Below, one piece after another: positions 54,649 through 62,945 of a stretch of DNA of 64,000 nt. Both the position numbers and the translations under genes were made by a program. The stretch spans positions 62,001 through 126,000 of the forward strand of contig NZ_AODD01000013.1 in NCBI RefSeq assembly GCF_000525835.1, read 5' to 3'. The notes beneath the pieces were generated by a model. It did not search any database. It was not told the DNA's origin and saw only the letters and a program-made list of their open reading frames with translations. This DNA is from Listeria grandensis FSL F6-0971 (GTDB lineage: Bacteria; Bacillota; Bacilli; Lactobacillales; Listeriaceae). Every line of letters starts with the position of its first letter. The first letter of the stretch is position 1.

Positions 54649-56448
54649 TCAATATTCGATTTCAAGACCAGTAATGTAGAAAATCTCGCCTGTTCTGCTG
54701 ACTACTTGCATCTTAACATCATAGTTCGTATTATTCAACACTGCTTTGTAGTAGAATCGGAACGTACCATCTGCAAAAAACTCACCGCCAGCTTTTTCAA
54801 TCACTGCGCCGGTTGTGCGATTTGTTGCTAGCACACGCAGTTTCGTCACATTCCCAATATAGGTTCCCGTAATATAGGATGTACTCAGCTTATATTTATT
54901 CGGAGTAACGTAATCTGTATACACTAGCTCACTCTGCACACGCGCCCATTGGTATGTTCCGTCTAGACATTTCTTCACAAAAAACAACTTATCTTCATTG
55001 TTTTCTTGAACGATCGCAATTTTACCCGCATTTGATGGAGCCGCGCGTTCAATAGTCGCACGTTCATCAACAGGAAGTTCTAATCCACCTGGTTTTACTA
55101 CAGAATTAATCACCAACGCCTGTGTGTAGTTATCAAAACGATATTCGCGCCCTATAAGCAATGTACGCTGACCTTCATCCACTATTTTCCGCTCACCTAA
55201 AATAGAATTATCGCTACTTGCCTTGTTAATATCTGACGCATAAATTGTCGTGTTCAGTGCATTGGAACCTATTTTCACGCTCGCACGGCCATGAATAGTG
55301 ATTAAATCACAATGGTCAAGCTGATACACGTATTCTGGCTGGCGATTACCTAAAATACGATTTTCATTGATGATAATATTACTCACATTTTTCCCGGCAC
55401 CATCAGTCACCACGCCACCATTCATTCGAATCGCACATTCGGTTATCTCTTCAAACGTATTCCCACCAATAAAATTGTAAATGGACGCGCGTTGTTTTCC
55501 CATCGTGCCTTTGCAAATATCAATCGCGGCTTTGCTTAACTGATTAAAGGAGGACATATGAATATTGACGCCTTGACAACCTTCCATCAATAGCGCGGAT
55601 CTCGGCGCGTACGAAATCTTTGTTTGCATCGCGGCATCACGAATGATGTTCCCCGCCATATCAACCTCCACGCCTGTCGCATTCACTTTGACGCCATCTA
55701 AATAACTCTCGTTGATATTTTCTAAATAAATAGCAGGAAGCGTGGCATCTTGCGGGCGACCACGATCGATTAGCTTATTAAACGTAACATACTGTCCATT
55801 TTTTAAGCTGTCGAGAACCGTACTACTATTGTCAATATGAATATCGCGCAAAACCAGCCCTTGTCCCAATCCTTTCGGCTCTGGCTGCGCGTTATCCGGA
55901 TATTCACTAATACAAGCAATCGCGGTTCCCCTAATATTCACAAACATCAGGTTCTCAAAATGACACAAATCATAAGGTCGAATCGCACGAATCATCGTTG
56001 TTTTATTCACATTACGAAGGTCGAAACCTAGATTCTGGATATTCAAATTCCGCATAAAGGTTCGCTTGCCTTCTTTATTAATATATTTAATCTCAATCAC
56101 AGCATTTCCTTCTTCTATCCCATCAAACAATACCTTCTTCGCACCACTCGAATCCGTCACTAACTCGCCTCGCGGAACGATGAGAGAAGCCACTGGCGAC
56201 GCGCCTATCAACTTAATCCCCGTATTAACAACATAAATTGGCTTCGTTATCACATACTCACCGGGTGGAAAAAACACGATTCCGCCTTCCATCGCAACCG
56301 TGGAACTTGGCCCAACCGGCGATGCAAACAAGGCGTCTATCGCTGCCTGAATCGCCACTGTATCATCGGTTTTCCCATCTCCTTTTGCGCCGAATAGCAC
56401 ATCTTTCACATTTACAACTGCTCCATCTAAAATGGTATCATTATACAT
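54649..56448 (-). CDS. GH28-related/pectate-lyase-3 beta-helix protein with C-terminal Ig-like domain, no signal peptide
   Basis: A 599-aa protein. The N-terminus NVKDVLFGAKGDGKTDDTVAIQAAIDALF is the Pectate_lyase_3/tailspike opening, followed by beta-helix rungs (IFFPPGEYVITKPIYVV, RTFMRNLNIQNLGFDLRN, HFENLMFVNIRG). Residues about 515-599 form an Ig-like module (YKLSTSYITGTYIGNVTKLRVLATN, GGEFFADGTFRFYY), also seen in two other proteins of the window. No signal peptide: the protein starts MYNDTILDGAVVN behind GGGGGATATAGAG. So export is unclear; a phage-tail or cytoplasmic origin is possible. Confidence 0.78.
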   Translation of the reverse strand: MYNDTILDGAVVNVKDVLFGAKGDGKTDDTVAIQAAIDALFASPVGPSSTVAMEGGIVFFPPGEYVITKPIYVVNTGIKLIGASPVASLIVPRGELVTDSSGAKKVLFDGIEEGNAVIEIKYINKEGKRTFMRNLNIQNLGFDLRNVNKTTMIRAIRPYDLCHFENLMFVNIRGTAIACISEYPDNAQPEPKGLGQGLVLRDIHIDNSSTVLDSLKNGQYVTFNKLIDRGRPQDATLPAIYLENINESYLDGVKVNATGVEVDMAGNIIRDAAMQTKISYAPRSALLMEGCQGVNIHMSSFNQLSKAAIDICKGTMGKQRASIYNFIGGNTFEEITECAIRMNGGVVTDGAGKNVSNIIINENRILGNRQPEYVYQLDHCDLITIHGRASVKIGSNALNTTIYASDINKASSDNSILGERKIVDEGQRTLLIGREYRFDNYTQALVINSVVKPGGLELPVDERATIERAAPSNAGKIAIVQENNEDKLFFVKKCLDGTYQWARVQSELVYTDYVTPNKYKLSTSYITGTYIGNVTKLRVLATNRTTGAVIEKAGGEFFADGTFRFYYKAVLNNTNYDVKMQVVSRTGEIFYITGLEIEY

Positions 56449-56580
56449 CTCTATATCCCCCTCTATTCCAAAACAAGAACAAGCGTTCTCTTAATTACTA
56501 TACCACAGAGCTTCGTCATCTAATCTGCTTCGACACGACATTAAAAGTCATTTTTTGTTTAAACTGTTTCTAGAAGCCAA

Positions 56581-56620
56581 AAAAAACGCCCAAGTTACAT
56601 CTCAACTTGGGCGATTTCTT
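56581..56620 (-). terminator. Terminator of the DUF1801 gene
   Basis: CGCCCAAGTTGAG and CTTGGGCG arms on the minus strand, then eight T. Confidence 0.82.
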
Positions 56621-56628
56621 CAACAAAA

Positions 56629-56982
56629 TTACATACCTATTTGATTCCGAACTACGATTTCCCGACAGAATTTAAACAGTTCTGGAATCGCATCATCATC
56701 TTCAAATTTCATTTTTACGCAGCCTTTTCCGAATTTTGCTCTCGGTAAGCGGTTTTTCATCTCCAAAACCAACTCAAAATCTAGCGTATGCACCGAAAAA
56801 TGCGTTTTTGCATTCGAAAAGGCGATGTATTGCTGACCGAATTTGAACGTCGGAATTTGATAGGAAATTTTCTCTTCAAAATCCGGATAATTCTCACGCA
56901 TAAACGCAACAAACGTCATCGTCCATTTATGCTGTTCTTCCGTCTCTAAGCAAGCGATGTATTGATCTACCGTTTCCACCAT
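56629..56982 (-). CDS. DUF1801 family protein (YdhG/frataxin-like)
   Basis: A 117-aa protein with the DUF1801 pattern: TVDQYIACLETEEQHKWTMTFVAFMRENYPDFEEKISYQIPTFKFGQQYIAFSNAKTHFSVHT. The family includes proposed iron chaperones similar to frataxin in fold. GGAGGAG lies 7 bases before ATG 56982. It follows the DUF975 gene by 15 bases on the same strand. Confidence 0.85.
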   Translation of the reverse strand: MVETVDQYIACLETEEQHKWTMTFVAFMRENYPDFEEKISYQIPTFKFGQQYIAFSNAKTHFSVHTLDFELVLEMKNRLPRAKFGKGCVKMKFEDDDAIPELFKFCREIVVRNQIGM

Positions 56983-56997
56983 GTGCTCTCCTCCAAA

Positions 56998-57720
56998 TCA
57001 AAATTTTAAAGCTTGATTGGCGTCATTTCTACCTCTAATTTCTTCCACATAAAACACGGCATTCGTCGTCTGGAAATACGGTCCGATAAGCGCCAATGCG
57101 ATGAAGAATAGTACGTCCCCAACCGCGACTAACGCCATATTTCCCAAAGCAAAGCCGACAATCAGTAATATCCCTGGTAGAATAAGCCACACAATAAAGC
57201 TCAACTGTAGAAAAAACAATTCCGTTTTGCGCCCATTCATCCGTTTGCGGCTCAAAGTGATCGCGTCCATCACGCCCATTTCTGGGTTATCGCGCATTAA
57301 TCGGAACGTTTGGGAATAACTAAATGACTTAATAATCCCCGGCACAATCAAAAGTAGCGACCATAATCCAATAAAAATCATTATAATCAGACTCGCGACG
57401 AAATACCGTACATAATTTTTCTTTGTAAATACTTCTAAAATTTCGCGCCAACTTGCTTTTTGTTGATCTGCAATACTCAGGAAAAACCATTGGATCGACC
57501 CCATTAACGGCAAGCCAATAAAAATATAGGCTAACCATAAAATAATTCCTGCAATAATCGAATTCGGCAATACATCTCCAATGGACGGGATCACAGATGT
57601 ATACCCTTCCAATGCGAATTGATAATCTTCCATTCGATCAGTCACGTACATGTACACTAACCACACGATAAGCGAATAGAGATAGACGCCTCTTAAACGC
57701 TGCTTTGCTATTTTTTTCAT
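56998..57720 (-). CDS. DUF975 family integral membrane protein
   Basis: A 240-aa protein with about five to six membrane helices: IAGIILWLAYIFIGLPLMGSIQWFFLSIADQQKASWREILEVF, then LLLIVPGIIKSFSYSQTFRLMRDNPEMGVMDAITLSRKRMNGRKTELFFLQLSF. The segment R.M.G.K.ELF is the DUF975 mark. ATG 57720 follows GAAAGGGAGCG. The frame can be read to 57807 but that part lies outside the ribosome site. Function unknown. Confidence 0.82.
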   Translation of the reverse strand: MKKIAKQRLRGVYLYSLIVWLVYMYVTDRMEDYQFALEGYTSVIPSIGDVLPNSIIAGIILWLAYIFIGLPLMGSIQWFFLSIADQQKASWREILEVFTKKNYVRYFVASLIIMIFIGLWSLLLIVPGIIKSFSYSQTFRLMRDNPEMGVMDAITLSRKRMNGRKTELFFLQLSFIVWLILPGILLIVGFALGNMALVAVGDVLFFIALALIGPYFQTTNAVFYVEEIRGRNDANQALKF

Positions 57721-57830
57721 TATATAACGCTCCCTTTCATCCTGTAATTCTGCTGATGTCAACAGTCTCTCTAAGTATATCGCATAGCATGCTGCAACCG
57801 CAATCATATATTGGGAAACTTTACAGAAAA

Positions 57831-57884
57831 ACTCCCCATAAAATAGATACTAGAAATTTTTCTAGCGTCTACTTTATGAGGAGT
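57831..57884. repeat. Near-perfect 26-bp inverted repeat after the PepSY gene
   Basis: Arms 57831-57856 and 57859-57884 differ at four positions, all transitions; on the minus strand three of them are G-U pairs. It lies 16 bases downstream of the stop at 57901 and 110 bases before the DUF975 start. It lacks a T-run, so it may be a processing or stability element. Confidence 0.75.
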
Positions 57885-57900
57885 GCTCATGTATGGTAAC

Positions 57901-58863
57901 TTAGTCGTTGTCGTATCTGTCATCGTCATCGTAGTCATTATCGTACTTGTCATCGTCATCATTGTCATTGTCATTATCATAGCGATCATCATCGTCGTCA
58001 TAATCATTATACGTAGCATTATTTGAAGTGCTGTTAGTGTTTGGCTTCGTGCTCGTCGCAGGTTGCTTATTGATAACTTCTTTTTCAAAGCTATACACGA
58101 CTGAATTCGCCGCGCCAATCTCCATGTCATATTCTAGATTGCCATTGATGATTTTAATATCGTATACTTTACGACCGTTTTCATAATCAACGCTTGATTG
58201 AACAACTCTACCGCCACCCGTTTTAGCTAATGCGATTTGTTGTGCTCGTGCTGCTGTGATTTCCGTTGCAGTGCTTGTTTTCGGTGCTGTTGTATTCGTT
58301 TTTGGCTTTGTTGTCTGTGCGTTATTTGTTGTATTATTTTGTGTGCTGTTGTTCGCTTTCGCTGAGTTCGTTCTCACCGTTTCTTTTTCGTAGCTGTAAA
58401 TTTTCGAATCGGTTGCGCCGACGTCCATTTCATATTTTGCACTGCCATTGACGATTTGGATGTCGAACACTTTTCTGCCGTTTTCATAGTCCACTGTTGC
58501 GCGCGTCACTGTTCCTCCGCCAGTTTTTGCAAGAGCGATTTGCTTAGCTCTAGCTACTGTAATTTCTTTTACTGGCGTCACTTTTAGCTTGGAAGTTGCC
58601 GCCGTCGTTGTAGCTTTTGCTGTGGTTGGAATCGTTTTTTTCTCGAAACTGTAAATTTTGGAGTTGGTTGCGCTGATGTCCATTTCATACTCCACGTTAC
58701 CTTTTACAATCTTGATATCGTACATTTTCTTGCCATTATCGTAGTCTAGGCTGTACTTCACGACTGTGCCGCCGCCAGTTTCTGCCAAAGCAATTTCTTG
58801 TGCGCGCTTCGCCGTGATTTCCGCTGCTGCCTCGGCTTTCTCACTGCCTTGATTCATAAAATA
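57901..58863 (-). CDS. PepSY-repeat sensor region with Asp-rich tail, probably the C-terminus of the M56 protein
   Basis: About 320 aa from ATG 58863 (MNQGSEKAEAAAEIT). It contains three PepSY-like repeats: AQEIALAETGGGTVVKYSLDYDNG, AKQIALAKTGGGTVTRATVDYENG and AQQIALAKTGGGRVVQSSVDYENG, each ending in a YxFEK segment and separated by Thr/Asn-rich linkers. The tail from about residue 286 is mostly Asp, Tyr and Asn (YNDYDDDDDRYDND). The ATG overlaps the stop of the M56 gene as ATGA. With one extra T at 58858-58861, the two frames fuse into a single M56-TM-PepSY protein, which would place PepSY outside the cell. Confidence 0.75.
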   Translation of the reverse strand, partial: YFMNQGSEKAEAAAEITAKRAQEIALAETGGGTVVKYSLDYDNGKKMYDIKIVKGNVEYEMDISATNSKIYSFEKKTIPTTAKATTTAATSKLKVTPVKEITVARAKQIALAKTGGGTVTRATVDYENGRKVFDIQIVNGSAKYEMDVGATDSKIYSYEKETVRTNSAKANNSTQNNTTNNAQTTKPKTNTTAPKTSTATEITAARAQQIALAKTGGGRVVQSSVDYENGRKVYDIKIINGNLEYDMEIGAANSVVYSFEKEVINKQPATSTKPNTNSTSNNATYNDYDDDDDRYDNDNDNDDDDKYDNDYDDDDRYDND

Positions 58864-59840
58864 CTGCCTGATAAAATAACTGCTACTGCCGTTGCGCCAC
58901 AGCAAAGTACTGCTACGCCTACCTTTTTCTTACTCGTATCCATAATCGATGTTAGTCTGTTTTTCAATGTTCTTTTCCCTCCATAAAAATTAGTTGATAA
59001 AGCTGTTCGTTTTACATCTTTGTTTTTAATCAAGCCAATGATCGCTTCCCCGTAAGTTCTTCTCTTCTCAAGGTTTGCGCCCATAAGCAGCTGCTCATCA
59101 CATGATTCTTCACAATCATTTTGAAATGCTCTACCCATCACATACACAAATGGATTAAACCAATGGATTGCTGTAGCGAGTAACAGTGCTGTGTTCACCC
59201 ACAAATCCTTGCGCCTATAGTGCACTAATTCATGACGCAAAATCAATGATAATTCTTCATCATCAATCGGTTTCTCCGGTAATAAAATGGTTGGTTTCCG
59301 GAACCCGATCAGCATCGGGCTAATTTCAAATCGGCACATATGTATATCGATATGCTTTGATTTTATTCCCAACGCGTGTTTCTCTTGCTCGAACAACGAC
59401 AATATCCTTCTATCCGTAACCGGCTTCGTCCAGCGCTTCACCATGTTTAAAAAGCGATAATGCTTCCAGATATTATATGCCAGAAAAATGATAAATCCAG
59501 TGAGCCAAATGCTAAATAAAATCAGCGGCAATGACCACGACCACGTCGCAGCTGGTGTTTCTACGGCATTTACCTCGCTGATATTCGTGGCTCCACCAGA
59601 CGTCGCTTGTGGTTCGTTCGTATTGGTTGCCACATTCGTAACAATGGGTGCCTTGATAAGCGCCGTTTCAAACTCAGGTCGAAATGGCAGAAGTAGCCCC
59701 AGTAAAACGACAAACCAAATATAGTAGCGCCATTTAGCTGCATATTTTTTTCCGAAAAAATGATGAAATAGTAAAACTAGCACGATGATGATCGCCATTG
59801 TGATAGAAGCTTCTAATAGCGTGTAGATGATATGTTCCAA
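58854..59840 (-). CDS. M56 family metallopeptidase (BlaR1/MecR1-like)
   Basis: A 328-aa membrane protease. Four helices (SITMAIIIVLVLLFHHFF, YYIWFVVLLGLLLPF, WSLPLILFSIWLTGFIIFLAYNIW, and a final VGVAVLCCGATAVAVILSG) surround the zinc site HELVHYRRKD (HExxH) with NDCEESCDEQLL further on. In BlaR1 relatives the protease cleaves the BlaI repressor when an outer sensor binds beta-lactam; here the C-terminus instead leads into PepSY repeats. It starts 6 bases after blaI and forms an operon. No penicillin-binding sensor domain or beta-lactamase is present. Confidence 0.85.
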   Translation of the reverse strand: MEHIIYTLLEASITMAIIIVLVLLFHHFFGKKYAAKWRYYIWFVVLLGLLLPFRPEFETALIKAPIVTNVATNTNEPQATSGGATNISEVNAVETPAATWSWSLPLILFSIWLTGFIIFLAYNIWKHYRFLNMVKRWTKPVTDRRILSLFEQEKHALGIKSKHIDIHMCRFEISPMLIGFRKPTILLPEKPIDDEELSLILRHELVHYRRKDLWVNTALLLATAIHWFNPFVYVMGRAFQNDCEESCDEQLLMGANLEKRRTYGEAIIGLIKNKDVKRTALSTNFYGGKRTLKNRLTSIMDTSKKKVGVAVLCCGATAVAVILSGSIL

Positions 59841-59846
59841 GTGTTA

Positions 59847-60212
59847 TCACTCCCTTTTTGAAAGCCAGTCTTTGAGCTCGTCAATGTCTTCCTCCGACAC
59901 ATCGCCGCCCTTATACAGCGTATTGACAAGTCCCACTAGCGAATTATTGTAATGCTTGTCCATAAATTGCTCCGTTTCTAATTGAAGATACGTCTCCTCC
60001 GTCACAATTGGCGAATACACTCTCTCCCGCCCAACCTTCTCACTTTCTAGAAAATCCCGCTCAATTAAGCGCACTAATAGAGTAAGTACTGTCTGAGGCT
60101 TCCAGTGTTTATCTCCATCCAACATCGAGATAATTTGATTCGTGGAAACAGGAGGCGAACTCTTCCAAACAGCTTTCATAATTTCGAATTCCGCATCCGG
60201 CAATCGCTTCAT
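59847..60212 (-). CDS. BlaI/MecI/CopY family transcriptional repressor
   Basis: A 121-aa winged-helix repressor: MKRLPDAEFEIMKAVWKSSPPVSTNQIISMLDGDKHWKPQTVLTLLVRLIERDFLESEKVGRERVYSPIVTEETYLQLE. This includes the family cleavage-site region for an M56 protease near the C-terminal third. ATG 60212 is preferred because GAGGTGAT lies 7 bases upstream; in-frame starts at 60221 and 60224 exist. Two operator-like repeats are in its promoter. Confidence 0.9.
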   Translation of the reverse strand: MKRLPDAEFEIMKAVWKSSPPVSTNQIISMLDGDKHWKPQTVLTLLVRLIERDFLESEKVGRERVYSPIVTEETYLQLETEQFMDKHYNNSLVGLVNTLYKGGDVSEEDIDELKDWLSKRE

Positions 60213-60234
60213 TTTCTTCATCACCTCTCACTTT

Positions 60235-60269
60235 CTACACTTGTCGTTAATTACATTCTACATTTGTCG
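60235..60269. promoter_or_regulatory. Two BlaI-type operators
   Basis: Direct repeats CTACACTTGTCG (60235-60246) and CTACATTTGTCG (60258-60269), 23 bases apart (two helical turns). Each contains the ACAnnTGT core that BlaI/MecI proteins bind. The second overlaps the -10 box and spacer. Confidence 0.75.
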
Positions 60270-60283
60270 TTTTTAAAAGTCAA
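60255..60283 (-). promoter_or_regulatory. Promoter of blaI-M56 operon
   Basis: On the minus strand TTGACT (60278-60283), 17 bases, TAGAAT (60255-60260). Confidence 0.78.
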
Positions 60284-60317
60284 GTGTTTATTTGAAAATT
60301 AATTTTATATTTGATAC

Positions 60318-60356
60318 AAAAAATATTCTGGCCAGAAGTCTCGCTCCCAGCCAAAG
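60318..60356 (-). terminator. Putative terminator of the lplA-like gene
   Basis: GGCTGGGA and TCTGGCC arms on the minus strand, followed by AGAATATTTTTTG. Confidence 0.5.
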
Positions 60357-60365
60357 TGTTATTAT

Positions 60366-61826
60366 TTATTGCTTATTTTCCTTCTTAAACGCATCATATT
60401 GCTTCTGCATTTCCGCCATCACTGTCTTCATTCCTGCATCATTCAACTTTTTCTTGAACTTCGGCATATATTCATCTGGGTCAACCGTCCCTGTCAGAAG
60501 CGCCGGCCCAAATTCATTACATACGTTTGTAATCGAGGCGATCTCTGTCCGAACATTTTTCGAGTCAAAGTAGAAACCGAGTCCTGGCGAAGCTTTAGAT
60601 TCCTCATTAAACTCTTTGAATTTCTCCCACTTGTCCTTTGGCTCATCCGAATATCTCTTCAAAATAAAATGATTTCCGAGTGCGTATGTTGGCATCGAGT
60701 AATTTTCCACGCGCGCTGGTAGATCTTCAATACTGCCATCCGCAAGCTCTGTATAGTGCGTACCTTCGATTCCTTTATCGACCAAGTTACGCAAGTACGG
60801 GTCGGTGTTCAGCAGATTCAAAAATTCCACCGCTTCTTTCGGATGCTTCGATGTTACCGATACAGCTTGAATCGCACCTGTTACTGAGCTATTTTTGACG
60901 ATTGGTGTTTTCATAATGGGTTGCGTCACAACTTTATACTGACCATTTGTCTGCTTATCCCAAATCGATTCGGCGTATGGCTGGTACTTCTCGATGCGCA
61001 CAAACCAGTTTTCCTTGTCATAAGACCATGGATCCGTCGACGTCGCAATATCCTTACTCACATAACCATCTTTATAAAATCCATTTAAATCCTTCAAAAT
61101 GGCGATCGTTTCTGGTTGCTCGTAGAAGTTCACGATTTTGCCAGTATCATTGTACTCATCCACCGCAAATGGAAGCGGAACAGCTGAATCAATTAAATAA
61201 TCAAACGGCGTCACCGGCTTAAAGTCCTTGTTCCCACCGATTGGCGTAATGTTTGGCTCGTTTTCCTTAATTGTTTTAAGGAGTGGACCAAGATCGGCGA
61301 ACGAATTTACTTTTGACACGTCCATCTTGTATTTATCTACGAGATCTTTGTTGAAAACATACACTTGTTGCTCGCCGATTTCTTTATTGGAAGGTACGCC
61401 ATAGACTTTATCGTCCATTGTCACGCCTTTCCAAAGTTGGCTATTTAGCTCCGCTTTCATCTTCTTGCCTTCTTTATCTAAGTACGGCGAAATGTCCATA
61501 AAAGCGCCTTTTTGCGAATACGTAACGAATTCTCCCGCAGCGGTGTAAGCGATGTCAAAATTTTCACCCGAATTAATCATCGTTTGCATTCTGCTGCCGT
61601 AGTCCCCCCAATCGATTTGCGTCATGTCGACACCGATGCCAAGCTTCTCTTGCGTATATTTGTTGACCTCTTTCATCACCTTCGCATTATCCTTTTGAGG
61701 CGTCCCAATCATGTACCATTTCAATGTAACCTCACTATCTCCACTCGCCGACTTATCACTACCACAAGCCGCCATTACCAACAACATACTGCTCAAAATC
61801 ATAACCAGAAACATTTTCTTCTTCAT
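60366..61826 (-). CDS. Sugar-binding lipoprotein, LplA/YtcQ type
   Basis: A 486-aa extracellular lipoprotein. Signal MKKKMFLVMILSSMLLVMAACGS has a LVMAAC-type lipobox. It belongs to the long LplA/YtcQ group by MTQIDWGDYGSRMQTMINSGENFDIAYTAAGE and by QTNGQYKVVTQPIMKTPIV. ATG 61826 follows GGGAGGATTTTTG; the frame extends upstream to 61862. It is last in the LplB-LplC-LplA order and would feed complex-polysaccharide oligosaccharides to the two permeases. Neither ATPase nor hydrolase is present. Confidence 0.88.
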   Translation of the reverse strand: MKKKMFLVMILSSMLLVMAACGSDKSASGDSEVTLKWYMIGTPQKDNAKVMKEVNKYTQEKLGIGVDMTQIDWGDYGSRMQTMINSGENFDIAYTAAGEFVTYSQKGAFMDISPYLDKEGKKMKAELNSQLWKGVTMDDKVYGVPSNKEIGEQQVYVFNKDLVDKYKMDVSKVNSFADLGPLLKTIKENEPNITPIGGNKDFKPVTPFDYLIDSAVPLPFAVDEYNDTGKIVNFYEQPETIAILKDLNGFYKDGYVSKDIATSTDPWSYDKENWFVRIEKYQPYAESIWDKQTNGQYKVVTQPIMKTPIVKNSSVTGAIQAVSVTSKHPKEAVEFLNLLNTDPYLRNLVDKGIEGTHYTELADGSIEDLPARVENYSMPTYALGNHFILKRYSDEPKDKWEKFKEFNEESKASPGLGFYFDSKNVRTEIASITNVCNEFGPALLTGTVDPDEYMPKFKKKLNDAGMKTVMAEMQKQYDAFKKENKQ

Positions 61827-61947
61827 CAAAAATCCTCCCTTTTTACCAGGATCCCGAGTCAATCTCAGAACCCTATTTTATCACTAATCTGTAAATAGAT
61901 GCTGTAACTCATTTCGGGCAGCTCCAACAGTTTCTCAGCCCGCAGAT

Positions 61948-62928
61948 TTACTCTTTCACTCCCCCGATGGTCAGCCCGCTTATGAAATATTTTTGAAAAA
62001 ACGGATACGTAATCGCGATTGGTATCGTTGAAATGACAACCATCGCCATTTTCGCACCGTCTTGGGGAATGCTTTTGAATGCGCCGGCTGTGAACGCGAT
62101 ATCCGAATTTTGACGCATGAACTCAAGATTATTCTCAATTTTCATCAACAGGGATTGGAGTGGGACTAGTTGTGGGTTGTCGATGTATAGCGAGGCGTTG
62201 AACCAGTCATTCCAATAACCGAGCGTGCTAAACAAGGCAATCGTCGCGATACCTGGCAGCGATAGCGGCAAAACAATTTTCCATAAAATGCGGAGTTCGC
62301 TAGCGCCTTCTATTCGCGCGGCCTCTAGGATTGGTTCTGGAATCGAGCGGATAAAGAAGGTCCGCATAATCATGATGTAAAACGCGTTCATTGCTAGAGG
62401 CAGAATCAGTGCCCAGATGGAATTTTTCAGTTGGAGTACTTGGGTCATGACGATGTATGCTGGTACCATCCCGCCACTAAACAACATCGTGAAAAAGGCT
62501 AAAAAGGTGAATTGTTTGCGGTAGGCGAATTGTTTACGGGAAATCGCATAAGCGTACAAGGCAATCATCGCTACGCTAAACACAGTTCCCACTACGGTAA
62601 CCACAATCGTGACGCCATAGGATTGCAACAGCTGACCTTTCATATTCCAGAGGTATTTGTAGGCTTCTGTGCTCCATTCATTCGGGATAAGCCGGAAACC
62701 CTGTGTTGCTAGTGAATCTTGACTACTGAACGAAATCACAATGATGTATAGGAACGGAAAGACGCATAGTATGCCAAGGAATCCGAGTAATATATTCATT
62801 GCTACGTTCATGTTAGGTCCGAAATCGATGACGTCAGGCTTTGTTTTTTTACGCTTATCTTTTTTCGGCAGGCGGAGGTCGCCATTGACCTGCTCTAACT
62901 GCTCGACTTGTTCAATTTGTTCTGCCAA
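61948..62928 (-). CDS. Carbohydrate ABC transporter permease, LplC/YtcP type
   Basis: A 326-aa permease with an unusually long cytoplasmic N-terminus (MAEQIEQVEQLEQVNGDLRLPKKDKRKK) before helix 1. Family motifs: PFLYIIVISFSSQDSLATQGFRLIPNEWS, GGMVPAYIVMTQVLQLKNSIWALILPLAMNAFYIMIMRTFF, and the EAA loop LEAARIEGASELRILWKIVLPLSLPG. It ends FQKYFISGLTIGGVKE, the conserved LplC ending. It follows the partner permease by 17 bases. Confidence 0.93.
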   Translation of the reverse strand: MAEQIEQVEQLEQVNGDLRLPKKDKRKKTKPDVIDFGPNMNVAMNILLGFLGILCVFPFLYIIVISFSSQDSLATQGFRLIPNEWSTEAYKYLWNMKGQLLQSYGVTIVVTVVGTVFSVAMIALYAYAISRKQFAYRKQFTFLAFFTMLFSGGMVPAYIVMTQVLQLKNSIWALILPLAMNAFYIMIMRTFFIRSIPEPILEAARIEGASELRILWKIVLPLSLPGIATIALFSTLGYWNDWFNASLYIDNPQLVPLQSLLMKIENNLEFMRQNSDIAFTAGAFKSIPQDGAKMAMVVISTIPIAITYPFFQKYFISGLTIGGVKE

Positions 62929-62945
62929 TTAACTCACCTCCGTTT

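Noticed and set aside
57804..58130. Open frame rich in Met/Thr on the minus strand overlapping the Asp-rich tail
   Set aside because: It is the other reading frame of the GAT/GAC repeat and has no ribosome site or homology; a composition artefact.
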